A stretch of DNA of 64,000 bases from CAVTPD01 sp963736575 (lineage in GTDB: Bacteria; Bacteroidota; Bacteroidia; Cytophagales; JAAEPT01), in contig CAVTPD010000003.1 in assembly GCA_963736575.1 (NCBI GenBank), forward strand, positions 62,001 through 126,000. Reading direction: 5' to 3'. The notes under the pieces were generated by a model. That model ran no database searches. It was not told the DNA's origin and was given only the letters and a program-made list of their open reading frames with translations. Below, piece by piece: positions 52,768 through 60,810 of the stretch. Every line of letters begins with the position of its first letter. Within the stretch, counting starts at the first letter, position 1. Position numbers and translations under genes: made by a program.

Positions 52768-53786
52768 TTGGTATGCTGGTATCTTGGTGTGTTGTTGATC
52801 ACTTTATTAGAACCCGTTTTTAGTTTACCAAAAGAAATTCTTAAACTGATTTCATAGGTTCTGTACGTTTTTAGGTCTGCAAAATACAAGTCGGTGCTTA
52901 ATCCTAAGTTATAAAACCGATTACCTACCCTAAGTTCAGGAATCATAGCTTTACTTGTATTGTAATAGGCCATAACTGAAAAAAACGAGGGAATAAAAAC
53001 ATTATCATCGCTATCGTTATTCAATTTATACGTTCCCGAAAGCCCGTATTGAGCATAGCTTTTTCCACCTGTATAACTATCAAAAGCAAGCACAGGACCA
53101 AATTCTATATTTTCAGAAGCTAAATACTGAAAATTTGCAAAGACTAAATAATTACCAAAGGTAGAGTTATTGTTCTCACCATTGTACGGATTATAGGTAT
53201 GCAACATAGATGCTCCTAAAAGCATATAAACAGGAGCGTCTGAAGACTTTTCAGCATTAAGCTGGTAGCTTAAGCCAAAGCCTAAGTCTAAACCACTTTT
53301 TGGTTCTTGCGGTAAATCATTATCAAGATTTCCATCGCCAACACCGGGCACATAATCACCGCCTGTTGATATTTCATCTGTGTTTAAAGAATAGAATAAA
53401 CCTCCAACTTTTACACCGAAGTAAATTTCATTTAAATCGTCTAAAGCTAAATCATAGGCTGCATTTAAATAAACCGCTTGTTTGGTATATTTTAAATCTC
53501 CGGTTACATCATTTTCAAACTGAACACCTACGCCTCCAATATGTCTATCGTTCGTATTAATAGCAAAATTAGCATCTAGCTGTGTGAAAGTAAATTTAGA
53601 ATTGAGGTTATACCATTGATTACGGGTTATAATACCTGCAGAATGTCTGTTTTTATGCGCCACAAAAGTGGGTGACATATGCACCCCTGAAGCAATAAAT
53701 TGGGAGTAATTAAGATTTTGAGCATAATTATTGATAATTATACTCAAAAAGCAATACAATATTATTAACGCTCTTTTCTTAAACAT
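52764..53786 (-). CDS. PorP/SprF family type IX secretion membrane protein
   Basis: A 340-residue outer-membrane barrel with a signal peptide (LIILYCFLSIIINNYAQ). It has the PorP/SprF pattern: NLNYSQFIASGVHMSPTFVAH, GIITRNQWYN, GGVGVQFENDVTGDL, ALDDLNEIYFGVKVGG, LDLGFGLSYQL and a long C-terminal barrel. PorP/SprF proteins are usually encoded beside type B T9SS cargo and are needed for its export or anchoring. Here it is divergent from a type B cargo gene (53973-55812), and this pairing is what identifies it. It overlaps the fructosamine kinase gene convergently by 4 bases. Confidence 0.88.
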   Translation of the reverse strand: MFKKRALIILYCFLSIIINNYAQNLNYSQFIASGVHMSPTFVAHKNRHSAGIITRNQWYNLNSKFTFTQLDANFAINTNDRHIGGVGVQFENDVTGDLKYTKQAVYLNAAYDLALDDLNEIYFGVKVGGLFYSLNTDEISTGGDYVPGVGDGNLDNDLPQEPKSGLDLGFGLSYQLNAEKSSDAPVYMLLGASMLHTYNPYNGENNNSTFGNYLVFANFQYLASENIEFGPVLAFDSYTGGKSYAQYGLSGTYKLNNDSDDNVFIPSFFSVMAYYNTSKAMIPELRVGNRFYNLGLSTDLYFADLKTYRTYEISLRISFGKLKTGSNKVINNTPRYQHTN

Positions 53787-53972
53787 TCCTTAAATTCAAC
53801 AACAGAAAGTATACCGATACTTAACACATCGACTCTATTCTACTAAGTTATATAATTCTATGATTATTCTTAACCTTGAAATATATTCTAAAATTAAAGA
53901 TTACATTCAAAGTAGATAAAGAATATATAGATAGGCCATTTAATTAATGGATAATAAAAAGCATATCACAAA

Positions 53973-55812
53973 ATGAAAAATATAGTATTTACCTTATTTG
54001 TTTCACTTATTACTTTTGGTGCTCTACAAGCTCAGTTTACAATTACTACTGCAAACAGATATAGCATGTTCTAATCAAGGGAAAGTACTTAAAGCAACTA
54101 AAGGGCCTCAATACTCTAATTATAAATGGCAGTTATTAGACGAATCAAAAATACTTAGCACCGCAGATACCGTTATTTTAAAAAACCTACTTAATGGGAA
54201 TAATCGAGTAGTAGTAACCGCCTTATTAAATGGATCTACTATTGTTGGGGACACGGCCGATATTTTTCGATTTGAAATTAAAAAAGTTGACCTAAACTAT
54301 CATGATTATTTACAATGCAAAGGTGATTCCGTTTTAATTAAAGATGTTAATACGGTAAGCTCTGGATATGATTATGATTGGTCAAATGGAAAAACTGGAG
54401 ATTCTCTTTATATAAAAGAAGCAGGTACTTATACGTTGACAAAAAAAGGGCCTTTCCCAAGTGGTTGTACCTCTAAAGATACTGTTGAAATTAACTATCA
54501 GCTAGTACCAACTACTAACGTTGAAGGCCGGAAATTAATTTGTGTAGGTGACCCCGTTTATTTAAAAGCCAATTTAACCCAAACCCCAGCCGGAACAATT
54601 AGCTATGAATGGCAAAACAATTCTGGAAACACATTAAGTACTACAGATGTATTAGAAACCACTACTAATACTTCTACTTCTTACAAACTAAAAGTTACCG
54701 AATCTGCCACATTAACCTGTACAGACTCTAGTTATGTCTATATTGATGTAAATCCTGCCTTAGAAAAAGGGACCGAATTAGATGACGCCACTATATGTTT
54801 AGGTGAAAGCTATACTACTTCTTCACCACCAATCACAGGGGGTAACGGTGGGCCTTATACGTATTCATGGAGCTCCAATAATGAAATAATTGGTTCTACC
54901 ACTACTTTAAACTTCACACCAGCGGCTTCTTCACAGGTAAAATTATCTGTCACAGATGCTAACGATTGTGTTTATGTTGATGATTTTGAAATTGACGTAA
55001 ACGACTTAAAAGTTTCTATTTCGGATAATGACTCTTTATCTATTTGTGAAAATGACTCGCTGTTGTTAAGCCCAACAGTTGAAGAAGGAGTTGAACCGTA
55101 TACTTATTTATGGACTTTACCAGATAATTCTAATAGCCCGGAAAGCTCCTTATTAATTAAAACTGAATTTGGTGAATATTCTTTAAAACTAACGGATGCT
55201 TTAGGTTGTTTTGATTATGATACCATACAACTAAATGCGGCTTCTGGTATACGGCCAATTATTTCTGAAATAGATGGACCAAACGAAATTATTTACAATG
55301 AATCTGCCGAATTCTCCGTTTTTGCTCAAACCGAAAACTTTGAATTAAGTGCTACCTCTAATGGACTGGGCGAGGTGCAAGTAGATGGCAACAAATTCGT
55401 TTATATTCCAGCTGAAGAAGAGGAAGAACCACTAATTCAGGTTGAAATTTTTAACATTTGTGGATCAGATGATTCTAGTTTTATTTTAAAAGTTGTTGCG
55501 CCAGAAATTATTGAAAACATTCTATTTATACCCAACACTGTAATCTTAAGCGCCTCTAAAGAAGAATCTAAAGTATTTAAAATATATAGCGAAACTATTG
55601 TAAACGAAAACTTCGAATTAAAAATATTCAGTTCTAAAGGAGATTTAGTTTACGAAGAAAGTAGCTATTTAGACTTACGTTCTAGCGGTTGGAAACCAGA
55701 AGAAAATCAACTTAATTTTACTGGAAAAAACGTATTTACTTTTATAACCAAAGGAGAATTTGAAAACGGCGAAAGTTTTGATAAAACAGGAACTATAACG
55801 GTAGTGCAATAG
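53973..55812 (+). pseudogene. Type B T9SS cargo protein with Ig/PKD-like repeats, frameshifted near the signal peptide
   Basis: ATG 53973 opens a clear signal peptide (NIVFTLFVSLITFGALQAQ), but this frame stops at about 54072. The +1 frame from about 54050 runs to 55812 (about 590 residues). Removing one A from the AAA at 54053-54055 joins them through ITTATDIACSNQGKV. The mature part holds four or five Ig/PKD-like modules (SNYKWQLLDESK, YDYDWSNGKTG, YTYLWTLPDNSN). It ends in a gliding-type C-terminal domain (FKIYSETIVNENFELKIFSSKGDLVYE, TFITKGEF...TGTITVVQ), a type B T9SS signal. It is divergent from a PorP/SprF gene. Without repair the product lacks its signal peptide. Confidence 0.82.
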
Positions 55813-55854
55813 AACAATTATTAATTGGCTAATTATTTTTGAATTCATATTATG

Positions 55855-55862
55855 TAACTTTG
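55855..55862 (+). promoter_or_regulatory. Candidate -7 element just before the nucleoid-associated gene
   Basis: TAACTTTG is an exact TAnnTTTG match ending 4 bases before the ATG at 55867. No -33 box at ideal spacing is visible. A start site at or beside the ATG would make the message nearly leaderless. Confidence 0.35.
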
Positions 55863-55866
55863 AGTT

Positions 55867-56919
55867 ATGATGGATTTTAGCATTGTTTCATTGGACCAAT
55901 TAGTGGTTCATAAAATAGGGAATAGACTTAATGAAGAACCACTTCAGATCAGTAAAAAAACGTTAGAGTTAAAAGACGAAGCTATTTCTAATGTTCTAAT
56001 TCAATATTTCTTAAAACCCTTCAAAAGCGAAGTGTTTTACCAATTTGAAGGCCTTCCCGATTTAGAAAACAACCTTTTGTATTCTTTGTCAGACTCTATT
56101 TTTAAGAACAAAGAAATCTTTCATGAAAACAGCATACACATAGCCCATCATCTTTACGAAGCTACTAATCACCCCAACGTTAAGGAAGGGGAACTTTATG
56201 TTGCGTACATACAAGATTGTAAATTTGGTGATGAATATTTTGACGCTATTGGCTTATTCAAGTCCGAAAATAAAGAAACCTTTTTACGTGTTTTCTTAAA
56301 AGAAGAAGACGAATTTGATCTTACTTGTGAAAATGGAGTAAATATTAATAAGCTAGATAAAGGCTGCTTAATCATAAACACCAAACGCGAAGAAGGGTAT
56401 AAAATCTTAATGGTAGACAATACAGCACGTTCAGAAGGTGTAGCTCAATTCTGGCAAGAGGATTTTTTACAAGCCAAAATGGTAGAGGATAAATATTTCC
56501 ATACTCAAAATTACATGAATCTTTGCAAAGGCTTTGCCGACGAAGTTTTTAATCCGGCGAACGATATAGACCGAACAGAGCAGATGAAACTGATGAAAAA
56601 TTCAGTAGATTTTTTCACCAACCACAAAGAGTTTGATCAGCATAATTTTGAATCTCAGGTTATGGGAGACCCCGGTGTAATTGAAGCTTTTAATAATTAC
56701 AAGCAAGAGTATGCCGAAAAAAACGACATACCTTTTATGACAGATTTTGACGTTTCAGACGACGCCGTAAAGTCTAATAAGCGGTTCTTTAAAAGTGTTT
56801 TGAAACTGGATAAGAAATTTCATGTATACGTACATGGTGGCCACAATTATATTGAAAGAGGCTTTGATGACAACCGTAAAATGAACTTCTATAAACTTTA
56901 CTTTGACGAAGAGGTTTAA
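55867..56919 (+). CDS. YejK/NdpA-type 37-kDa nucleoid-associated protein
   Basis: A 350-residue protein of the nucleoid-associated YejK family. It shows QLVVHKIGNRLNEEPLQIS near the start, SIFKNKEIFHENSIHIAHHLYEATNHPNVKEGELYVAYI, a KSENKETFLRVF strand, and the late LCKGFADEVFNPANDIDRTEQMKLMKNSVDFF segment. YejK binds the bacterial nucleoid, but its precise role is unclear. Length is normal for the family. Two adjacent ATG codons offer alternative starts. It is convergent with the DUF1523-like gene, sharing a 4-base overlap at the stops. Confidence 0.88.
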   Translation: MMDFSIVSLDQLVVHKIGNRLNEEPLQISKKTLELKDEAISNVLIQYFLKPFKSEVFYQFEGLPDLENNLLYSLSDSIFKNKEIFHENSIHIAHHLYEATNHPNVKEGELYVAYIQDCKFGDEYFDAIGLFKSENKETFLRVFLKEEDEFDLTCENGVNINKLDKGCLIINTKREEGYKILMVDNTARSEGVAQFWQEDFLQAKMVEDKYFHTQNYMNLCKGFADEVFNPANDIDRTEQMKLMKNSVDFFTNHKEFDQHNFESQVMGDPGVIEAFNNYKQEYAEKNDIPFMTDFDVSDDAVKSNKRFFKSVLKLDKKFHVYVHGGHNYIERGFDDNRKMNFYKLYFDEEV

Positions 56920-57437
56920 ATTTGCATAAAAGTAGATGTATCTGCCTCAATTTCTTCTTCTGGTGTTTCTGGAATAATTTCTGGCTCTGGCTGTACATCT
57001 AAAGGCTTAGGCTGAACTTGTTTTTCACGAAAAGACGCTGGCTCATCTTTTTCTTCCAAAGGTTTATCATCCTGTGTCTCTTCCATTTGCACAATTCTTT
57101 CTGCAGAAATAATATTTCTGTAGGTAGAAAATATTTTCAGTCTCCATCCCGAAACAGAAAGCTCATACCGCTCGTTCAGTTTTAGCATGCCATAAAGATC
57201 CGAACTATTGAATTTAAGGTAAAAAGGCTCATCTGTATTTTCAAAAACTTCCTCCTCTGTATAAATCAAATACTTACTTTTGGTTTGTCCTTCTTCTTGG
57301 TAGGTAATTCTTTCTTTATCAATAACAGTTACTTCTACAGTACCTCTGTAGGCACGTGGTATGTAATAGATTAAAAATAAAACCAAGAAAAAAATTACGA
57401 TGGACCATCTAAGCCACTTGCGCCATTTAGTACTCAT
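56916..57437 (-). CDS. DUF1523-like membrane-anchored protein
   Basis: A 173-residue protein with one N-terminal transmembrane helix (WSIVIFFLVLFLIYYI) and a beta-rich domain with YRGTVEVTVIDKERI, KYLIYTEEEVFENTDE, FYLKFNSSDLYG and ISVSGWR-like elements. The FENTDE...KFNSSD pattern resembles the DUF1523 family. A low-complexity acidic proline-rich tail follows (KPLDVQPEPEIIPETPEEEIE). Function is unknown. It overlaps the upstream acyl-CoA reductase gene by 4 bases (ATGA), so the two are co-translated. Whether it works with that enzyme is unproven. Confidence 0.7.
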   Translation of the reverse strand: MSTKWRKWLRWSIVIFFLVLFLIYYIPRAYRGTVEVTVIDKERITYQEEGQTKSKYLIYTEEEVFENTDEPFYLKFNSSDLYGMLKLNERYELSVSGWRLKIFSTYRNIISAERIVQMEETQDDKPLEEKDEPASFREKQVQPKPLDVQPEPEIIPETPEEEIEADTSTFMQI

Positions 57438-58441
57438 AACGAAAGAATAAATTCAATTATATTAACATTATCTGGAAAATCGGTGATCGATGGTTTTTGA
57501 GCATCACCCAACGGAATTGCCCCTTCTAAATAATTACTAACCACTACCTGTATTTTTTCCTTATTAGTACGAATATAAGAGAGAACATCTTCTTGACTAT
57601 CATAATACTCATAAAATAAAACACTTATAGGAGACACCAAGTTTTTAGATTCATTTAGCATTAAAAACCCATTATCAAAATGTGGTTCTCTATTTACTAA
57701 ATAAACAGATCGGTTATAATCATAGTTGTTAGAATAACGGTGATGAAATGTCACTTTTTTAAACCCTTCTAACTGATCCAAAAAATTAACAAAATCATAC
57801 CCTCTAGGCACTAGTAATTTTGATACATTTCGGCAACCTAAACCATAATAAATAAAGATGTCATTACCCAAACGTTGAAGTTCTTCTGGTGATTCTTCTC
57901 CGTTTAAGACAGCAATAGAGGTTCTGTTTTTTCTTATTACTGAAGGTATTTTACTAAAATACTTCTCAAAATACCGTGCTGTATTATCGCTACCGGTTGC
58001 TATTACTCCATCTAACTGGTCCAAAACTAATTGTTCTTCAAACTGAATACATTTTTCTACTTCAGCATTGAAAAAAGACATTTTTGCTACCAAGTATTTT
58101 ATGAAGTACGAATCTGAACTACTCAGTTTAACAAAAACTTTTTCAGAAAACAAAAAACAAAGAATTAAGTCTTGAAAACCAACCCCGGGCAAATTACCGG
58201 CACAAACAACAGCTATTTTTTTAGCGTTTTTGCTTTCGTATTTTTTCACCAAATATTGTAATGGATCTGGCTCTAACATGCCTAAAACGCCATTAAACGC
58301 ATGTTCCATAGTAACTTTATCAAACCATGGGTTTTCATTTCCAGATGAAAGAAATAACTCTTCTTTTTCATCCGAATCAATATTTATAAGGTATTCTCGT
58401 AAACTATTTAGAACTTGCAGTCGATCTTTCGTGTTCATCAT
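57434..58441 (-). CDS. Acyl-CoA reductase (LuxC-like family)
   Basis: A 335-residue protein matching the Bacteroidota acyl-CoA reductase family. It has IAVVCAGNLPGVGFQDLILCFL, an aldehyde-dehydrogenase-like VFVKLSSSDSYFIKYLV, DGVIATGSDNTARYFEKYF, KNRTSIAVLNGEES and IFIYYGLGCRNVSKL, where the Cys in GLGCRNVS is the likely nucleophile. LuxC-like reductases turn acyl-CoA to aldehyde; the acyl substrate here is not known. It is divergent from a ferredoxin gene, an arrangement often seen in this phylum, suggesting a redox link. Two adjacent ATG codons offer alternative starts. Confidence 0.88.
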   Translation of the reverse strand: MMNTKDRLQVLNSLREYLINIDSDEKEELFLSSGNENPWFDKVTMEHAFNGVLGMLEPDPLQYLVKKYESKNAKKIAVVCAGNLPGVGFQDLILCFLFSEKVFVKLSSSDSYFIKYLVAKMSFFNAEVEKCIQFEEQLVLDQLDGVIATGSDNTARYFEKYFSKIPSVIRKNRTSIAVLNGEESPEELQRLGNDIFIYYGLGCRNVSKLLVPRGYDFVNFLDQLEGFKKVTFHHRYSNNYDYNRSVYLVNREPHFDNGFLMLNESKNLVSPISVLFYEYYDSQEDVLSYIRTNKEKIQVVVSNYLEGAIPLGDAQKPSITDFPDNVNIIEFILSL

Positions 58442-58474
58442 TAATAAGGATATGTTCTAAATTAAGATGTTTTC

Positions 58475-58505
58475 TTTGAAAGATTTATCGAGATAGATAT
58501 TTTCG
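58475..58505 (+). promoter_or_regulatory. Ferredoxin gene promoter
   Basis: TTTG (58475-58478), 19 bases, then TATTTTCG (58498-58505), one base off the TAnnTTTG consensus. The start codon is 22 bases further on. Confidence 0.55.
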
Positions 58506-58514
58506 TGTAAAAAT

Positions 58515-58522
58515 AAAGGAGG
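58515..58522 (+). promoter_or_regulatory. Strong Shine-Dalgarno of the ferredoxin gene
   Basis: AAAGGAGG, 5 bases ahead of the ATG at 58528. Most starts in this window have no recognisable Shine-Dalgarno, so this one stands out and fixes the ferredoxin start. Confidence 0.75.
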
Positions 58523-58527
58523 TTGGT

Positions 58528-58899
58528 ATGGCAATTATAATAACTGACGAGTGTATAAACTGCGGGGCTTGTGAACCAGAATGCCCTAACACTGCAATAT
58601 ATGAAGGCGGAATTGAATGGAATTACGCTGACGGTACAGAGTTAAAGGAAATTGAATTAGAAGACGGAAGTGCAATGGATGCATCGGAAGCGCAAGAACC
58701 AGTTATGGGCGGTGCTTACGGTGCAGATGGACAAGAGTTTTATTACATTGTTCCTACTAAATGTACAGAATGTATGGGATTTCATGAAGAACCACAATGT
58801 GCGGCAGTATGCCCTGTAGATTGCTGTGTTCCTGATCCTGATAACGAAGAAACTGAAGAAGAACTTTACGCTAAAAAAAGTTGGCTACACGCGGAATAA
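58528..58899 (+). CDS. 4Fe-4S dicluster ferredoxin
   Basis: A 123-residue ferredoxin with two cluster motifs. The first is CINCGACEPECPNTAIYEGG (CxxCxxCxxxCP). The second is KCTECMGFHEEPQCAAVCPVDCC, where an insert lengthens the spacing between cysteines, as in Azotobacter/Chromatium-type ferredoxins. An acidic insert of about 45 residues lies between them (KEIELEDGSAMDASEAQEP). It is a low-potential electron carrier. It is divergent from acyl-CoA reductase, which may be a redox partner (inference). A terminator follows. Confidence 0.94.
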   Translation: MAIIITDECINCGACEPECPNTAIYEGGIEWNYADGTELKEIELEDGSAMDASEAQEPVMGGAYGADGQEFYYIVPTKCTECMGFHEEPQCAAVCPVDCCVPDPDNEETEEELYAKKSWLHAE

Positions 58900-58921
58900 G
58901 TTTTTAAGTAATTAATATAAG

Positions 58922-58950
58922 GGCCCTTTTAAGAAATTCTTAAAAGGGCC
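58922..58950. terminator. Near-perfect palindromic bidirectional terminator
   Basis: Two 14-nt arms, GGCCCTTTTAAGAA and its exact complement, are separated by a single base, followed by six T's. It sits between the convergent ferredoxin and Lrp genes and serves both strands. Confidence 0.85.
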
Positions 58951-58954
58951 TTTT

Positions 58955-59431
58955 TTATTTTACGGGAAGAATTTTAGAATCTTTAAGAGTAGATAACACC
59001 ACCATAGATTGCAGATTAGCTATTTCGTCTAAATTAATAAGCTTCTCTAGTATAAACTTATTATAGCTCTGAATATCGTTTGTAAGTACTTTTAGAATAA
59101 AATCGGCACTACCCGTAATGTGATGGCATTCTACAACTTCGGGAATAGCATCTATTTTAGCCACAAAAGACTCCATCTTATCTCTTCTTGAAGCAGAAAG
59201 TGATGCCGTTAAGAAAATGCAAACATTTAGCCCTAGAATTTCTTTATTCAGTTCGGCATGATATTTTAAAATCAAACCCGATTTCTCTAGCTTTTTTACG
59301 CGCTCTAATGTAGGCGCCGGGGACAAACCAACCCTTGTTGCCAAACTGGCATTGGTTATTTTTGAATTCTCTTGAAGAATTACAAGAATATTCCGGTCTA
59401 TATCATCTAATTTTAACAACAAATTTGTCAT
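58955..59431 (-). CDS. Lrp/AsnC family transcriptional regulator
   Basis: A 158-residue regulator with an N-terminal winged helix (DDIDRNILVILQENSKITNASLATRVGLSPAPTLERVKKLE) and a C-terminal RAM ligand-binding domain (about 70-145, with CHHITGSADFILKVLTNDIQSYNKFI). Such proteins sense amino acids and control their own and neighbouring genes. The ligand is unknown. It is divergent from the membrane protein gene at 59482, with 50 bases between the starts, so that gene is a natural candidate target. Confidence 0.95.
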   Translation of the reverse strand: MTNLLLKLDDIDRNILVILQENSKITNASLATRVGLSPAPTLERVKKLEKSGLILKYHAELNKEILGLNVCIFLTASLSASRRDKMESFVAKIDAIPEVVECHHITGSADFILKVLTNDIQSYNKFILEKLINLDEIANLQSMVVLSTLKDSKILPVK

Positions 59432-59481
59432 ACTATAAACTTGAGCTGCCTAAGTTAAATAAAATAGGCTAATATTAAGAC

Positions 59482-60771
59482 ATGTCTCTTTTCGACTTAT
59501 TTCTAGCACCTTTATACTTGAGTATAATAGTGCTTATCTTATTTATAACAAGATCTTCTGCTACTAACGTTTTAACAAAACCTTTTTTTCTGAATGGTTT
59601 TTATGTTAGAGTACTTGGGGCAATATCTCTAGGTGTAATTTATCAATTCTATTATGGTGGCGGGGATACTTTAAATTATTACAGTAACAGTAAATTTCTA
59701 TACCACGCTTTTTATGAAGAACCTTTAACCGCTATAAAAATACTTTTTGCTGAAACAGGAGATTATTCTGTTGATGGAGGAAAATACACTTTATCAATGT
59801 ATTTTTTTAGAAGAGATGCTGCTTCTTTCTTTATTGTTAAAACAATTGCAGTACTGGGTATCACATGTTTTAATTCATATACAGTTATAGCTATATACTT
59901 TGCTTTATTTAGTTTTACAGGTGCTTGGGCCTTTTATAAAACCATCACTAGAATTTATCCTCATTTGTACAGAGAACTCGCTTGGGGAACCTTATTTGTT
60001 CCTTCTATTTTCTTTTGGGGTTCCGGCATAATGAAAGATACATTAACCTATGGGGCCATAGGTTGGATTACATGGGCTTTTTATAATATTTTCTTTTTAA
60101 AACGGAAAATCATCTCCTCTTCTATCATTTTCTTGGTAATGTCTTACATTACTTTAAATGTAAAAGATTATATCATTATTTGTTTTATTCCTTCATTAGC
60201 TATTTGGTTCTACATGCATCAAATAGAAAAAATTCAGAATAAACAAATTAAATACATTGTAGCTCCTATCACTATATTCATTGGTTTAATTGCTGCTGTA
60301 TACTTAAGCACGAGCCTTGCTACAGTTAGTGATAAGTACAACCTTGATAGTGTTGCTGAAACAGCTAGAACTACAGCAGGTTGGTTACAATATGTAAGTA
60401 TTAAACAAGATGGTTCCATATACACCCTAAGCGAACCTTTTGATGGCTCTTTAAGAAGCATGATTGTATTAGCGCCTCAAGCTTTTGCCGTAACCTATTT
60501 TAGGCCTTTTTTATGGGAGGCAAAAAATCCTGTAATGTTATTAAGTGCTTTAGAGAGTTTAATAATTACTTTTTTGTTCGTAAGAATGTTATTCAAAAAA
60601 CCTAAACTGGATGCATTCTGTATTGCCGCACTTGTTTTTAGCACTATTTTTGGGATAGCTATTGGGATATCTACCTCTAATTTTGGGTCATTAGTTCGGT
60701 ATAAAATCCCTTCACTTATTTTCTTTGTAAGTGCTATTATAATAATGCAGAAAAAACAAAAGCCGAACTAA
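59482..60771 (+). CDS. Polytopic inner-membrane protein of unknown function
   Basis: A 429-residue protein with about ten predicted transmembrane helices (LFLAPLYLSIIVLILFI at the start, WGTLFVPSIFFWGSG, IIFLVMSYITLNVKDYIIICF, and a last helix IPSLIFFVSAIIIM). A soluble loop near 60-105 contains YYGGGDTLNYYSNSKFLY. The GGGDTLNYY motif and helix number recall Wzy/EpsG-like polysaccharide polymerases, but I cannot confirm that. It starts 50 bases from a divergent Lrp regulator. Its stop codon lies within the loop of the terminator hairpin. Confidence 0.7.
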   Translation: MSLFDLFLAPLYLSIIVLILFITRSSATNVLTKPFFLNGFYVRVLGAISLGVIYQFYYGGGDTLNYYSNSKFLYHAFYEEPLTAIKILFAETGDYSVDGGKYTLSMYFFRRDAASFFIVKTIAVLGITCFNSYTVIAIYFALFSFTGAWAFYKTITRIYPHLYRELAWGTLFVPSIFFWGSGIMKDTLTYGAIGWITWAFYNIFFLKRKIISSSIIFLVMSYITLNVKDYIIICFIPSLAIWFYMHQIEKIQNKQIKYIVAPITIFIGLIAAVYLSTSLATVSDKYNLDSVAETARTTAGWLQYVSIKQDGSIYTLSEPFDGSLRSMIVLAPQAFAVTYFRPFLWEAKNPVMLLSALESLIITFLFVRMLFKKPKLDAFCIAALVFSTIFGIAIGISTSNFGSLVRYKIPSLIFFVSAIIIMQKKQKPN

Positions 60772-60782
60772 GTTCGGCTTTT
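60758..60782 (+). terminator. Terminator overlapping the end of the membrane protein gene
   Basis: Stem AAAAGCCGAACT paired with AGTTCGGCTTTT; the TAA stop (60769-60771) is at its tip. The polarity fits the plus-strand gene, and the ClpC gene converges 29 bases beyond. Confidence 0.75.
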
Positions 60783-60810
60783 GGGCATTTATCTATAATT
60801 TTAAACTTCT

